DNA from: Prorocentrum cordatum
Taxonomy: Eukaryota > Sar > Dinophyceae > Prorocentrales > Prorocentraceae
Direction of reading: 5' to 3'
NCBI GenBank assembly: GCA_963575745.1
Contig: CAUYUJ010017837.1
Location: 185,001-249,000, forward strand
DNA length: 64,000 bases
The notes beneath the pieces are model-generated. The model was not told where the DNA came from. It ran no database searches and saw nothing but the letters and a program-made list of their open reading frames with translations. A program made the translations under genes and the position numbers. Of this stretch, positions 54,677 to 63,964 are shown one piece after another. Within the stretch, counting starts at the first letter, position 1, and every line of letters starts with the position of its first letter.

Positions 54677-55738
54677 ATGGCGCCGCCGATCCCCGACGTT
54701 CTCCACGGCCCGCGCACGCCGCTGTGGGGCTGTGCGTGTGGGGCGGAGAGCAACTGGGCGTCAAGGATCCGATGCCGCTGTGGACGGAGTGCTCCGCAAA
54801 AGGTTCTCATCGCAGCGAAGAAGGCCCATGCCAGTTCTGAGCCGCCCAGCCGCTCGGTTGCGCCCCCTGGCAGGCGTCAGTGTCCAGCTTCCGTCGCACC
54901 GTGGGCTCAGGATACGCTGCTCCAGCTTCGTAAGCAGGTCTCAGAGCTCCAGTCGCAGCTCCGCCAGACCAACCCGAGTGCCAGCACAGATGATGGAGCC
55001 GATGCGTCTGATGGTGACTCGGGCGAGGACCTCCAGACACAGGCGACCTACTACGAGAAGCTCGCCAAGGACCCGCATGCCCCCGCCTCTGCGAAGGCGA
55101 TGCATGCGCAGAAGGCAGCCCAGTTCCGTGAGCGCCTCGACAAGTGCCAGTCACCTAACAATGCGCACCGTCGAGCTCAAGATAAACTCAATAATGCGAA
55201 GAATATGCTCAAGCAGCTCGCCCAGGACCGCGACAAGTTGCAGCCCCAGCTCCAGCGCATTCAGACGGCGCTGGAGAACAAGAGCGCTGCCATCGCCGCC
55301 AAGACCGTGGAGACTGCGACCCTCAAGGGGGAGTTCGCGGCCACGGCGAAGGCGGTGGCACCCGCGAAGGCGATGGCCCAACCGTTCAAGTTCGACCGCG
55401 CCGAGCTCCCACCGCAGGCTCAGAAGCTCGTCAAAGCCCTGGGTGACCAGGCCGCAGTGCTTTTCCCCTCGCTCGAGGCCCAGAGACGCGGGCACGGGTG
55501 GCGCGGGTGGGGGGCCAGAGACGCACATGCACTTAGTGCATGTGCGTCTCGCTTGCTCCGAGCCGTCGCCTCGCTCGCCATCGAAAACCCAGGCGCGGGG
55601 AACGTTGCCTCTGGCGCGGGCGGGGGGGGGCCGCTGCGACGACGAGGAGACGGCCCCCGAAGAGCCACGCAGCAAGAATATGAAGAACCGCACCGGGATC
55701 GTCGACTGATCCAGGCTGCCAGCTCACTGATCCAGTGA
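54677..55738 (+). CDS. LINE ORF1-like protein: RanBP2-type zinc finger and long coiled coil
   Basis: One uninterrupted frame from ATG 54677 to 55738 (~353 residues). Near residue 17, PLWGCACGAESNWASRIRCR, then CGRSAP, is a compact W-x-C-x-C...N-W-x-S-R-x-x-C-x-C zinc finger; family members usually have C-x2-4-C and C-x2-C, so each Cys pair is one residue shorter than expected. A Ser/Pro linker follows. Then, from ~90, comes a coiled coil (LLQLRKQVSELQSQLRQTNP, YYEKLAKDP, NNAKNMLKQLAQDRDKLQPQ, ELPPQAQKLVKALGDQAAVL). The last ~75 residues run into the flanking repeat and may not be original. The same finger plus coiled coil is seen in LINE 2 ORF1. No endonuclease or RT follows, so this is either an orphan ORF1 or a captured copy. 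Confidence 0.55.
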   Translation: MAPPIPDVLHGPRTPLWGCACGAESNWASRIRCRCGRSAPQKVLIAAKKAHASSEPPSRSVAPPGRRQCPASVAPWAQDTLLQLRKQVSELQSQLRQTNPSASTDDGADASDGDSGEDLQTQATYYEKLAKDPHAPASAKAMHAQKAAQFRERLDKCQSPNNAHRRAQDKLNNAKNMLKQLAQDRDKLQPQLQRIQTALENKSAAIAAKTVETATLKGEFAATAKAVAPAKAMAQPFKFDRAELPPQAQKLVKALGDQAAVLFPSLEAQRRGHGWRGWGARDAHALSACASRLLRAVASLAIENPGAGNVASGAGGGGPLRRRGDGPRRATQQEYEEPHRDRRLIQAASSLIQ

Positions 55739-56012
55739 GAGGCAGCCTGAAGATGAATAACCACTCCTTGAGCGCTTCGTTCACTGATCCAGGCTGCCTC
55801 TGGCGCTGATATCTTTTCTGTCACACAGCAATGGCTTGCAGGCTGCCTCTGGCGCTTTCTTCGTTTGGCGCAGGGTGATCCAGACTAGGGCCTCGTACTA
55901 GGTGCTCTCTGCGCCGCTGGTGCGCAGCGTGCCGCGGTAGAGGAAGTTAGGTTCATGCTCCGCCGCTGCTGCCAGCTGCTGCTACTGCTGCTGCTCCGCC
56001 TCCTCTAGCTTC
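55590..56012. repeat. Direct repeat, right copy (partner 54003-54355)
   Basis: It repeats the left copy at a distance of about 1.59 kb, with a 65-bp insertion at about 55722-55786. The pair encloses the LINE ORF1-like frame, whose end runs into this copy. Confidence 0.85.
55712..55749. repeat. Strong hairpin CAGGCTGCC..CTCACTG-ATC-CAGTGAG..GGCAGCCTG
   Basis: Sixteen base pairs in two segments, separated by a small asymmetric bulge (AG against A), close a 3-nt loop. The outer stem CAGGCTGCC is part of the dispersed motif context. Only the right copy of the direct repeat has it, so it came with the insertion or created it. Confidence 0.8.
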
Positions 56013-56687
56013 TCTGCTGCTCCTGCGACATACTGCTTCTGGCGAGGATGACGGAGAGTAGGCGACGCACTGCCTTTGGCGCGCCCCCCTTGCCACGGGA
56101 GTGGTCCCTGGAGCACTCGCTTCCGAGAGGGGCCTAGTGGTATCGGCTCTGAGGGGGGAGTTCTCGCAGAAGTTGTTTGACTGACCTTTTGCCGCGCGTG
56201 ACGTCCATGCGCGGAATTCTCAGCTCGGCGATGTGGGCCCCCGCCGCTGCTGCCATCGCCGCAGGTCTCGCCAGTCGCGATCTCGTCTCGATATCGTCCC
56301 CGACGACTCTCCGACTCCCCGACGACTTCCCGACGACTCCCCGACTCTCCGACTACCCGACTCCCCGACTCCCCGACTCCCCGACCGACCCCCCGACTCC
56401 CCGACTCCCCGATTCCGACTCCCCGACAATTCCCGGACTCTCCGACGATTCTCCGACTCCGCGACTCCCCGATTATCCGACTCCGCTCGCCGACTCCCCG
56501 ACCCCCCGACTCCCTGACTCCCAGACTCCCCAAGATGGCGCCATAGGAAGGCCCCGCGCGTCATCGCAGCCTCATCGGCCCGAGCGAGCCTCTGAGCCTC
56601 AGCCGCTGCCTCCCAGCCCGGGCGAAGACTCTGAGCCTCAGCCGCTGCCTCTGGCGCGCCCCCCCCTCGACCGAGACGCCGCGGGCC
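56013..56687. repeat. Interval with CGACTCCC tandem words
   Basis: From about 56290 to 56530 the octamer CGACTCCC repeats with GACGATT variants. The remainder (56013-56289 and 56531-56687) has no recognised gene. The second part holds CTCAGCCGCTGCCT words. Confidence 0.75.
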
Positions 56688-56714
56688 GTGCGCGCGGGGC
56701 CGGCCGCTCCCGCG

Positions 56715-57617
56715 ATGCAGGCCTTCCTCGCTGCGTGGCTGGATGAGCTGTCCGCGATGGGCGCCCTGCGCATCTGCGCCGCGCGCAGGAGTGCGCGCGA
56801 GGCCCTCGGCGCGGACGGGGCGGCCGCGGCGGCGTTCGCGGTGGCGCGCCCTTGGAGGGCGAACCTGGCAGGCAGCTTGCGCCTGTGGCGCAGGGCGTGG
56901 GAAGCCTGTTCCAACGCTTCGTGCGCGCTCGGCCTGCGCGGCGGGGCCTGGCTCAAGACGGCAACGGTGATTCCGGCGACCGCGGCGAACTCCCCCCGCC
57001 GAACCGACGTTGTTGTTGCTTTGGAGTTGGCTTCTGCTGGAGCACTAGCGGCGAACGGTATTCGAATGTTGCCTTTTCGAACCTCACTTCTCGCAGGGAA
57101 GGTAATCGCCGTCCTTCCCATTTCTGGCAAGGACGCTTTCATCGACCCATTGAACGCTACCTGCGAAGTGGAATTGCAAATGCTCGTTCTCTTCGAAGAC
57201 TCGCAGTTTGGTGCTGCGATCGTCGCCCCTCGGTGGACCGGCCAGGTGCAGCTGACTCCCAACCCTCTAGACGTGTGCGACGCAGTCCTCGCCGACGGTT
57301 TCGACATATGCCTTTTGGTCCCTGAGAAGGCGCGGCCGCTTGGATGGTCCAAGCTCCTTGGTCCCTACCATGGCATTTCTCTTAGCTTGGAGGGGCTGTC
57401 ATCTGGTATGAAGCGCGTGGCTCGAGATGGGGAAGCCTGCGATCTTTTTGAATTCGCAGTTTGGTACGACTCAGTCTCCCTAGCAACCAGGCGCTGGCGG
57501 GAGGCGCCGCCTTTGGCCGAGGTCCAGGACGAGCGCGAGATCGCACTGGAAGGGATGCTGACGAGGTCGGCGCTGAGGATGCCGGAAAGGATGCTGACGA
57601 TGTTACCTCACGAGTGA
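56715..57617 (+). CDS. Hypothetical protein, 300 residues, intact frame
   Basis: The ATG at 56715 (MQAFLAAWLDELSAMGALRI) is preferred over a GTG at 56688. The frame stays open to TGA 57617. The first 90 residues are Ala/Arg-rich; the rest has ordinary protein composition (LEVELQMLVLFEDSQFGAA-like stretch near residue 165, ADGFDICLLVPEKARPLGWS near 205, LFEFAVWYDSVSL near 255). No signal peptide or membrane segment is clear, and no family is recognised. The shift to lower GC from about 57000 suggests a junction inside the frame. It could be a host exon, a retrogene or a gag relic. Confidence 0.4.
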   Translation: MQAFLAAWLDELSAMGALRICAARRSAREALGADGAAAAAFAVARPWRANLAGSLRLWRRAWEACSNASCALGLRGGAWLKTATVIPATAANSPRRTDVVVALELASAGALAANGIRMLPFRTSLLAGKVIAVLPISGKDAFIDPLNATCEVELQMLVLFEDSQFGAAIVAPRWTGQVQLTPNPLDVCDAVLADGFDICLLVPEKARPLGWSKLLGPYHGISLSLEGLSSGMKRVARDGEACDLFEFAVWYDSVSLATRRWREAPPLAEVQDEREIALEGMLTRSALRMPERMLTMLPHE

Positions 57618-57650
57618 TGGGAGTCCCTGCCTCTGGCGGGAGAGAGCGAT

Positions 57651-58430
57651 TGAGGGCCCAGCTGTTCAGTGAGTGAGCGGCGGTCCAGGCCTTTTTCTTT
57701 GTGGTCGCGGGTGAGTGACTGATTCAGTCTTTGCTCTTGCTAAGGCGATAGTGTGCCCACCGCGCCTTTTCCACTGCGCGCTGGGGCTCAGCTGCTGCTC
57801 GCGCTGATGGCTGCTCGTTCCTGGCCGAACCTAGGCCTTGCCTAGGCCTCTGGCGTGGCCGAGTCACTGCCTCTCGCGTGCCGCTGCCTCTGGCGCGCCT
57901 TCTGAGGCCAAGGCGGCGTCGCGGCAGCTCGCGCCGCGACACTTGCGAGCCGAAAAAAAGACGTCGTCGTCATCGCCGCCATCGTAGTAGGCGCCATCAT
58001 GACCACCCGCATCGTCAGCACAATCAGCGACATCATGACCACCGACACCATGACCATCGTCATCATGACCCCCGACATCATGACCACCGACATCATGACC
58101 ATCGTCATCATGACCACCGACATCCTCTCAATCCTCAGCTTCGCTCCCGCCGCCCTCATCGACCACCGACCATGGTCGTGTTCGTCGTGCTGTAGTAGTC
58201 GCCATCATCACCACCGAATTTGGTCGTGTTTAGTTCTCTCCTGGGTCGTGTTTAGTACGGCGCCAATGCTCTACCCCGGCCTGCCGAAGGCATGATGGCG
58301 AAAATGAAGATGATGGCGATGATGATCGTGATGATGGTGATGACGATGCTGACGCTGACATACATATAAGACCTTAGGAAATGACGATGATGGTAAGGAC
58401 GACGCTGACGATGCTGAGGAAAACTAGAAG
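57651..58430. repeat. Duplicated leader, copy 1 (partner 60277-61080)
   Basis: It starts GAGGGCCCAGCTGTT and includes GGTGAGTGACTGATT, GCGCTGGGGCTCAGCTGCTG, the CATCATGACCACCGACATCA words, CTCGACCACCGACCATGGTCG-like sequence, and the GATGATGGTGATGACGATGC words before the array. The same order is found 2.63 kb downstream. Confidence 0.85.
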
Positions 58431-60274
58431 AGACCCTAGGAAAAGTAAACAGGACCCTAGCAGAACTAAACAAGACCTTAGGTAAACTAGACAAGACCCT
58501 AGGAAAACTAAACGAGACCCCAGGAAAACTAAACAGGACCCTACCAATTTAAACGAGACCCTAGGACAACTAAACATGACCCTACCAAAACCAAACAAAA
58601 CCCAATGACAACTAAACAGGACCCTAGCAAAAGTACACGAGACCCTAGGACAACTAAACAGGACCCTACCAAAATTAAGGGAGACCTTAGGGAAACTAAA
58701 CAGTAGCTTGCCAATACTAAACGAGACCCTAGGACAACTAAACAGGACCCTACCAAAATTCAGCGAGAACCTAGGAAAACATGATCTTAGCAAACCTAAG
58801 CGAGACCCTAGGACAACTAAACAGGACCCTAGCAAACATAAGCGAGACCCTCGGAACAAATAAACATGACCCTCCCAAAAAGTAAACGAGACCCCAGGAA
58901 CACTAAACAGGACCCTACTAAAAATAAACGAGACCTTACGAAAACTAAACAGGAACATAGCACAACTAAACGAGACCCTAGGAAAACTATACAGGACCCC
59001 AGCAACAATTAACGAGGCCCTAGGAAATAAACAGGACCCTACCAAAATTAAACGATACCTTAGGAAAACGAAGCAGGACCCTACCAACAACTAAACGAGA
59101 CCCTAGAAAAAACCAACCAGGACCCAGGTACAACTAAACGAGACCTTAGGACAACTAAACAGGACCTTGCCAACACTAGACGAAACCCTCGGAACATTAA
59201 ACTGGACATTGCCAAAACTAAACGAGACCCTAGGACAACTAAACAGGACCCTAGCAAAACTAAACGAGACCATAGGAAAACTAAACAGGACCCTACCAAA
59301 ACTAAACGAGACCCTAGGAACACTAATCAGGACCTTATCAAAACTAATCGAAACCTTCGGAACAAATAAGAAAGACCCGACCAACACTAAACGAGACCTT
59401 ACGAAAACTAAACAGGATCATGGCACCATTAAACCGGACCCCAGGAAAACGAAACAGGACCCTACCAAAAATAGACGAGACCTTGCGAAAACTAAGCAGG
59501 ACCATAGCAAAATTAAACGAGGCCATCGGAAAACTAAACAGGAACTCTGCAACAAATAAACGAGACCCTAGGAAAATACACAGGACCCTACCACAACTAA
59601 ACAAGACACTAGGAACACTGAACATGAGCATACCACAACTAAACGAGACCCTAGGACAACTGAACAGGACCCTCGCAAAACTAAACGAGACCCTAGGACA
59701 ACTAGACAAGATCCTGCCAAAACTAAACGAGACCCTAGGAAAACATGACCCTAGCAACACTGAACGATACCCTAAGAAAAGTAAACGCGACCCTACCAAA
59801 ACTAAACGAGACCCTCGGACAAATAAACAGGACCCTCCCAACAAGTAAACGATACTTTGCGAAAACTAAACATGACCCTACCAAAACTAAACAAAACCTC
59901 AGGACGACTAAACAGGACCCTAGCAAACCTAAGTGAGACCCTGGGGACAATAAGCAGGACCCCACCAAAACTCAACGAGTCCCTAGGACAATTAAACGGG
60001 ACCATACCAAAACTACACGAGACCCTAGGACAATTATACAGGACCCTACCAAAACTAAACGAGACCCTAGGACAACTAAACAGTACCTCAGCAAAACTAG
60101 ACGAGACCATAGGAAAACTAAACAGGACCCTACCACAACTAAGCGAGACCCTAGGAACACTAATCCGGACTTTATCAAAAATTAATCGAGATCCTAGGAC
60201 AATTAAACAGGACCCTAACAAGACCCGCGGACATTTAAACATGACCCTACCAAAACTAAACGAGACCCTAGCTG
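58431..60274. repeat. ~21-bp tandem array AACTAAACGAGACCCTAGGAC
   Basis: Units alternate between GACCCTAGGACAACTAAACAG and GACCCTACCAAAACTAAACGA types, both ~21 bp, so the longer period is 42 bp. Because 21 is a multiple of 3, both strands stay open for long stretches. The plus frame reads LNETLGQLNRTLPK (14 residues, heptad-like); the minus frame reads VLVGSCLVVLGSRL. Indels break phase often, so I treat it as a satellite, not a gene. Confidence 0.85.
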
Positions 60275-60276
60275 TT

Positions 60277-61080
60277 GAGGGCCCAGCTGTTGAGTAAGTG
60301 GGCTGCGGTCCAGGCTTTTTTCTCTGTGGTGTCGGGTGAGTGACTGATTGAGTCCTTGCTCTTGCTAAGGCGACAGGGTGCCCTCCATTATTTTTGCATT
60401 GCGCGCTGGGGCTCAGCTGCTGCTCGCACTGATGGCCGCTCGTTCCTGGCCGTACCTAGGCCTTGCCTTCGGCCTCTGGCGTGGCCGAGTCACTGCCTCT
60501 GGCGTGCGGCTGCCTCTGGCGCCTTCTGAGGCCAAGGCGGCGTCGCGGCAGCTGCGAGCGGAAAAACACGTCGTCGTCACCGCCGCCATCGTAGTCGGCG
60601 CCATCATGACCACCCACATCATCAGCACAATCAGCGACATCATGACCACCGACAGCATGACCATCGTCATCATGACCCCTGACATCATGACCACCGGCAT
60701 CATGACCATCGTCAGCACGACCACCGACATCCTCTCAATCCTCAGCTTCGCTCCCGCCGCCCTCATCGACCACCGACCATGGTCGCGTTCGTCGTGCTGT
60801 AGTAGTCGCCATTATCACCACCGACCATGGTCGTGTTTAGTTTTCTCCTGGGTCGCGTTTAATTTCCCACTGCTGGGTCGTCCTGGACGGCGCCAAGGGG
60901 GGGGGGGGCGAGCATGCTCTACCCCGGCCTGCCGAAGGCATGATGGCGAAAATGAAGATGATGACGATGATGGCGATGATGATCGTGATGATGGTGATGA
61001 CGATGCTGACGGTGAAATACATATAAGGCCATAGGAAATGACGATGATGGTGAGGACGACGCTGACGATGCTGCTGAGGA
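60277..61080. repeat. Duplicated leader, copy 2 (partner 57651-58430)
   Basis: The same segment as the left copy, with small indels and a poly-G insert at 60897-60908. It is followed at once by another short piece of the same array, so the duplicated unit is leader plus array. Confidence 0.85.
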
Positions 61081-61345
61081 AAACTAGACGAGACCCTAGG
61101 AAAACTAAACAGAACCCTAGCAAAACTAAACAAGACCCTAGGTAAACTAGACAAGGCCATAGGACAACTAAACAAGACCCAAGGAAAACTAAACAGGACT
61201 CCAGGAAAATTAGACAAGACCCCAGGACAACTAAACAGGACCATACCAAAACTAAACGAGACCGTAGGAAAACTAAAGAGGACCCCAGCACAATTAAACG
61301 AGACCCTCGGACAACTAAACAGGACCCTCGCAAAATTAAACGAAG
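61081..61345. repeat. Second, short ~21-bp array
   Basis: About 12 units of the AACTAAACGAGACCCTAGGA family, ending where the TIR-bounded segment begins. Confidence 0.85.
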
Positions 61346-61375
61346 GGGTGAATCAAGGGGCGCCAGCGGATGGGC

Positions 61376-62279
61376 TTACCGAAGGGGTGAATCAGGTTGG
61401 GCGGGATGGTGGGGCGCTGGTTTCGGTCGCCGAACCAGAAGGCCTGCCCGCTCCGCTTGATTCCACCCTTCGGTTGGCCCAGGGCCCAGCGCGTCGGCGC
61501 GCGGGTACTGCGTGCGGAGCTGCTTGAACGTCTTGCCCAGCAGCGCGTTGTCCATGCTCTGGGGGACCTCGACGAGGCCAGGGGTGAACGCAGCCAGCGC
61601 TGCCCTCATGTCGGCCGCCTCATCGGCGTGACATGGCCCGTATCCGCGCTTCTCCGTCTTGAACATCACCGACCTTGGGAGCTGGATGCGAAACGCGCCC
61701 ATCGCTGCCCTGACGCTGCGCTCGCCGCTCAGGTCCGACAACGTCGTGGACGCCTTGACGATGAAAGGATCAGGTCAGTGGCTTTGACCGCGTTCTCCGA
61801 CAGAGCTTTCTTGTAGGCAACCTCGTCGTCGTACGTGTTCACTGGCTTGATGATGGCGTTGGTCGCGTCGAACAGAAGCGTGGGCATGGCCTTGGATTCC
61901 ATGATGAGCGCCGCTCTCGCCTTGGCCCCTTCTGCCTTCTTCTCCCTGGATCCCTCGTCCGCCTTGGCCTTCTTCTGCTGCTGCTGCTTCTGGTTGGCCT
62001 GCTTCTTGTCGAAGCGATCCACCGCGCCTGCAACCTCGTTGCAGGATGCTTGACACCAGGTGTTCAGCCTGTCCTGCAACCCCTCGGCTGCCATGATCAC
62101 TTCGTCGAGGAACTTCGTCAGCGGGGCCCCAGGCTTACCGCAAGCCTGCATCATCTCCTTGAAGTTGTCGAGCACCTCCGCGTCGATAGTCATGACGCTG
62201 GCTCTGAAGCCCGCGACGAGGATGTCGCCGACGCTGCGCTCCAGCACAAATGACACCATAGGGATGTGCACGAACGATG
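61376..62279 (-). pseudogene. Unknown protein, minus copy of an inverted gene pair (frameshifted)
   Basis: Reading minus from 62279: SFVHIPMVSFVLERSVGDIL, VAGFRASVMTIDAEVLDNFK, LTKFLDEVIMAAEGLQDRLN, then a Gln/Lys-rich helix (KKQANQKQQQQKKAKADEGS), MPTLLFDATNAIIKPVNTYD and KKALSENAVKATDLIL. A frameshift near 61745 leads to TTLSDLSGERSVRAAMGAFR, IQLPRSVMFKTEKRGYGPCH, PGLVEVPQSMDNALLGKTFK and RTQYPRADALGPGP. It lacks the N-terminal part that the plus copy keeps, but extends further at the C-terminus. No known domain. Composition is that of a real soluble, charged protein. Confidence 0.5.
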
Positions 62280-62593
62280 CGCGGAGAGAAGGATGACCTC
62301 TTCGAGTGGCTGACCGATCTCATCCGTGGGATCCAGGTGGAGGAGCAGCTGAACATGGTCAAGCCGACGATCTGGAGGGCAACTGTCCCACAGGGATCGT
62401 TCGTGCACATCCCTATGGGGTCATTTGTGCTGGAGCGCAGCGTCGGCGACAACCTCGTCGCGGGCTTCAGGGCCAGTGTCATGACTATCGACGCGGAGGT
62501 GTTCGACAGCTTCAAGGAGATGATGCAGGCTTACGGTAACCCTTGGGCCCCGCTGACGAAGTTCCTCGACGAGGTGACGAAGGTCATCATGGC
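62091..62593. repeat. Inverted repeat, ~190-bp arms around a 116-bp spacer
   Basis: The left arm 62091-62280 and right arm 62397-62593 are reverse complements with an estimated 5-8 percent mismatch and one short indel. The arms are coding (the shared block of the gene pair). The spacer codes the N-terminal part of the plus gene. Confidence 0.85.
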
Positions 62594-62654
62594 GGCGACC
62601 GACGAGTCGAAGAAAGCTGTCGGCGGCAAGGGCGCAGAGCAGAAGAAGCAGTAG
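62277..62654 (+). CDS. Unknown protein, plus copy of the inverted gene pair
   Basis: ATG 62277 opens MRGEKDDLFEWLTDLIRGIQ, then VEEQLNMVKPTIWRATVPQG and SFVHIPMGSFVLERSVGDNL, continuing FDSFKEMMQAYGNPWAPLTK and ending KGAEQKKQ at TAG 62654. It shares the SFVHIP...LTKFLDEV block with the minus copy and holds the N-terminus that the minus copy lacks. The two genes point away from each other. Function unknown; it may be a fragment of a longer gene cut after the shared block. Confidence 0.5.
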   Translation: MRGEKDDLFEWLTDLIRGIQVEEQLNMVKPTIWRATVPQGSFVHIPMGSFVLERSVGDNLVAGFRASVMTIDAEVFDSFKEMMQAYGNPWAPLTKFLDEVTKVIMAATDESKKAVGGKGAEQKKQ

Positions 62655-63001
62655 GCTGCCTGAGGAAGCGGGATCGTCGATGCTCGACGCCAGGGGCGCT
62701 GGGGCCAGTGGCACAGCGAACAGTTCGAACATTGGGGCTGTATTTCTTGATCTGTGTTAGCACAGGCGTTGTTGTGGACAAATGGAGAAATAATAGTGGA
62801 AACACGTATGGTCGGACAACACGGTGGAACAAGCATGGTGGAACTTTACAGCCTCTGCCCCATATCCGCCCGCTCCCCCCATCCAATAGCTTCCCACCCT
62901 TCGTGCCCTGCCCCGCCTGAAATCATTCGCCATTGTGGTTCAAAACTCAGGCTCCTTCATACATGCTGATTTCTACACGGTGAACTCTTCCACGCGTGGC
63001 C
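62655..63001. other. Spacer without a recognised gene
   Basis: Lower-GC sequence after the plus gene, with TAG and TAA stops in all frames. Nothing regulatory can be supported. Confidence 0.4.
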
Positions 63002-63658
63002 ATGTCTGCGCAGCCCAGGACTCCTCCGCATCCACCGCCGCCATCGCCACCGCCGCAGTCGGTGAACAGCGGTTTCGGCTACTACCCCTTGCCGAGGACA
63101 GCGTCGGACAGGTTGCGCGCAGGCCCCAAGAGACGCCGCCGCCCGCAGATGCAATGGTGACGGTGGTGGAGGACAGCTTGAGCGACGCCGAAGGCCCTGC
63201 GCATGAAGCCTCATGGCGTGGATATGGTGGTGCCACCCAGGAGGACCTCCAGGACAGCATGCCGCGTGGCCTGAGTTTTGCCGCCGCATACAGCGCGCCA
63301 CCGCACGCCGACGGCGGCGAGGGATTTTCAGCGGCGCATTGGGGAGACGCCAAAGACTGAGCTGCCAATGGCAACGGCAAAGTCTGATGAGGGAGGGGGT
63401 CGGAATCGGCCTCGGCGTAAGCTGACGAAGGTCGTCTACGAGAAGCGCAGGAAGTGCATTGTGCATACTTTCAAGGAGGGTGAGGTGATCCCCGACGGCC
63501 TTGACGATATCTTCCAGGGCCTGACGTCGACGTGCACCAACAAGTACTCGGCTGGCACCAAGACGAGGGCCCCGCTGGACGACAAGTACACGGTGGAATA
63601 CACGTGCGAGGAGGTTTGGGGGGCGACGTCGACCGCTTTGGAGTCCGACTCCGATTGA
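63002..63658 (+). pseudogene. Unknown basic protein in two or three frames
   Basis: ATG 63002 opens MSAQPRTPPHPPPPSPPPQS, then a basic patch (AGPKRRRRPQMQW) and a stop. The next frame carries VEDSLSDAEGPAHEASWRGY and MPRGLSFAAAYSAPPHADGG. The third frame, from ~63365, reads MATAKSDEGGGRNRPRRKLT, KVVYEKRRKCIVHTFKEGEV, IPDGLDDIFQGLTSTCTNKY, DDKYTVEYTCEEVWGATSTA and ends ESDSD at TGA 63658. The last ~90 residues are clearly protein-like, with Cys spaced as in no motif that I recognise. Two frameshifts are needed to join the parts. Confidence 0.4.
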
Positions 63659-63964
63659 GGCAATGGTGGATGAGGAGGCCAATTAAGGCCATGGTGGATG
63701 AGACGGCCGTCTTCTGAAGACGGCGACCGCGCATGAGTCCGACTCCGATTGAGGCCACCGTGGGCATTTGCACGATGACGGCGGCCTCATTATGATGCCG
63801 TGGTGCGTATGCATGCCGACCCGCGGCGTCGAACCGACCTGTGGCGTCGTTTCGAGCCGACCTGCGGCGACCCGATTTGCCGTGGAGTGTGGCACTTGTT
63901 TCAACTCGTTTGATGGTTGCATTGGTGGGTCCGCGGTGGCTTGGAAGAAAGGTTGCTCTGAAGG
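63659..63964. other. Spacer before the right TIR
   Basis: It contains duplicated words GTCCGACTCCGATTGAGGC (63641 and 63737) and GGCCATGGTGGATGAG, showing local duplication, and an AGACGGCCGTCTTCTGAAGACGGC inverted word near 63701. No gene is seen. Confidence 0.5.

Larger units (their letters stand above)
53668..60530. repeat. Dispersed GCTGCCTCTGGCGC motif, about 15 copies
   Basis: CTGCCTCTGGCGC or a one-base variant occurs near 53678, 53998, 54019, 54127, 54170, 55600, 55793, 55843, 56065, 56645, 57628, 57883, 60492 and 60508, all on the plus strand. Some copies lie in duplicated segments but others have unrelated flanks. It is absent or rare elsewhere in the window as far as I could see. 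Confidence 0.75.

Noticed and set aside
54294-55709. 471-codon plus-strand frame overlapping the LINE ORF1-like frame
   Set aside because: It is Arg/Ser/Pro-rich and lies in another frame of the coiled-coil ORF, which has the clear zinc finger and heptads.
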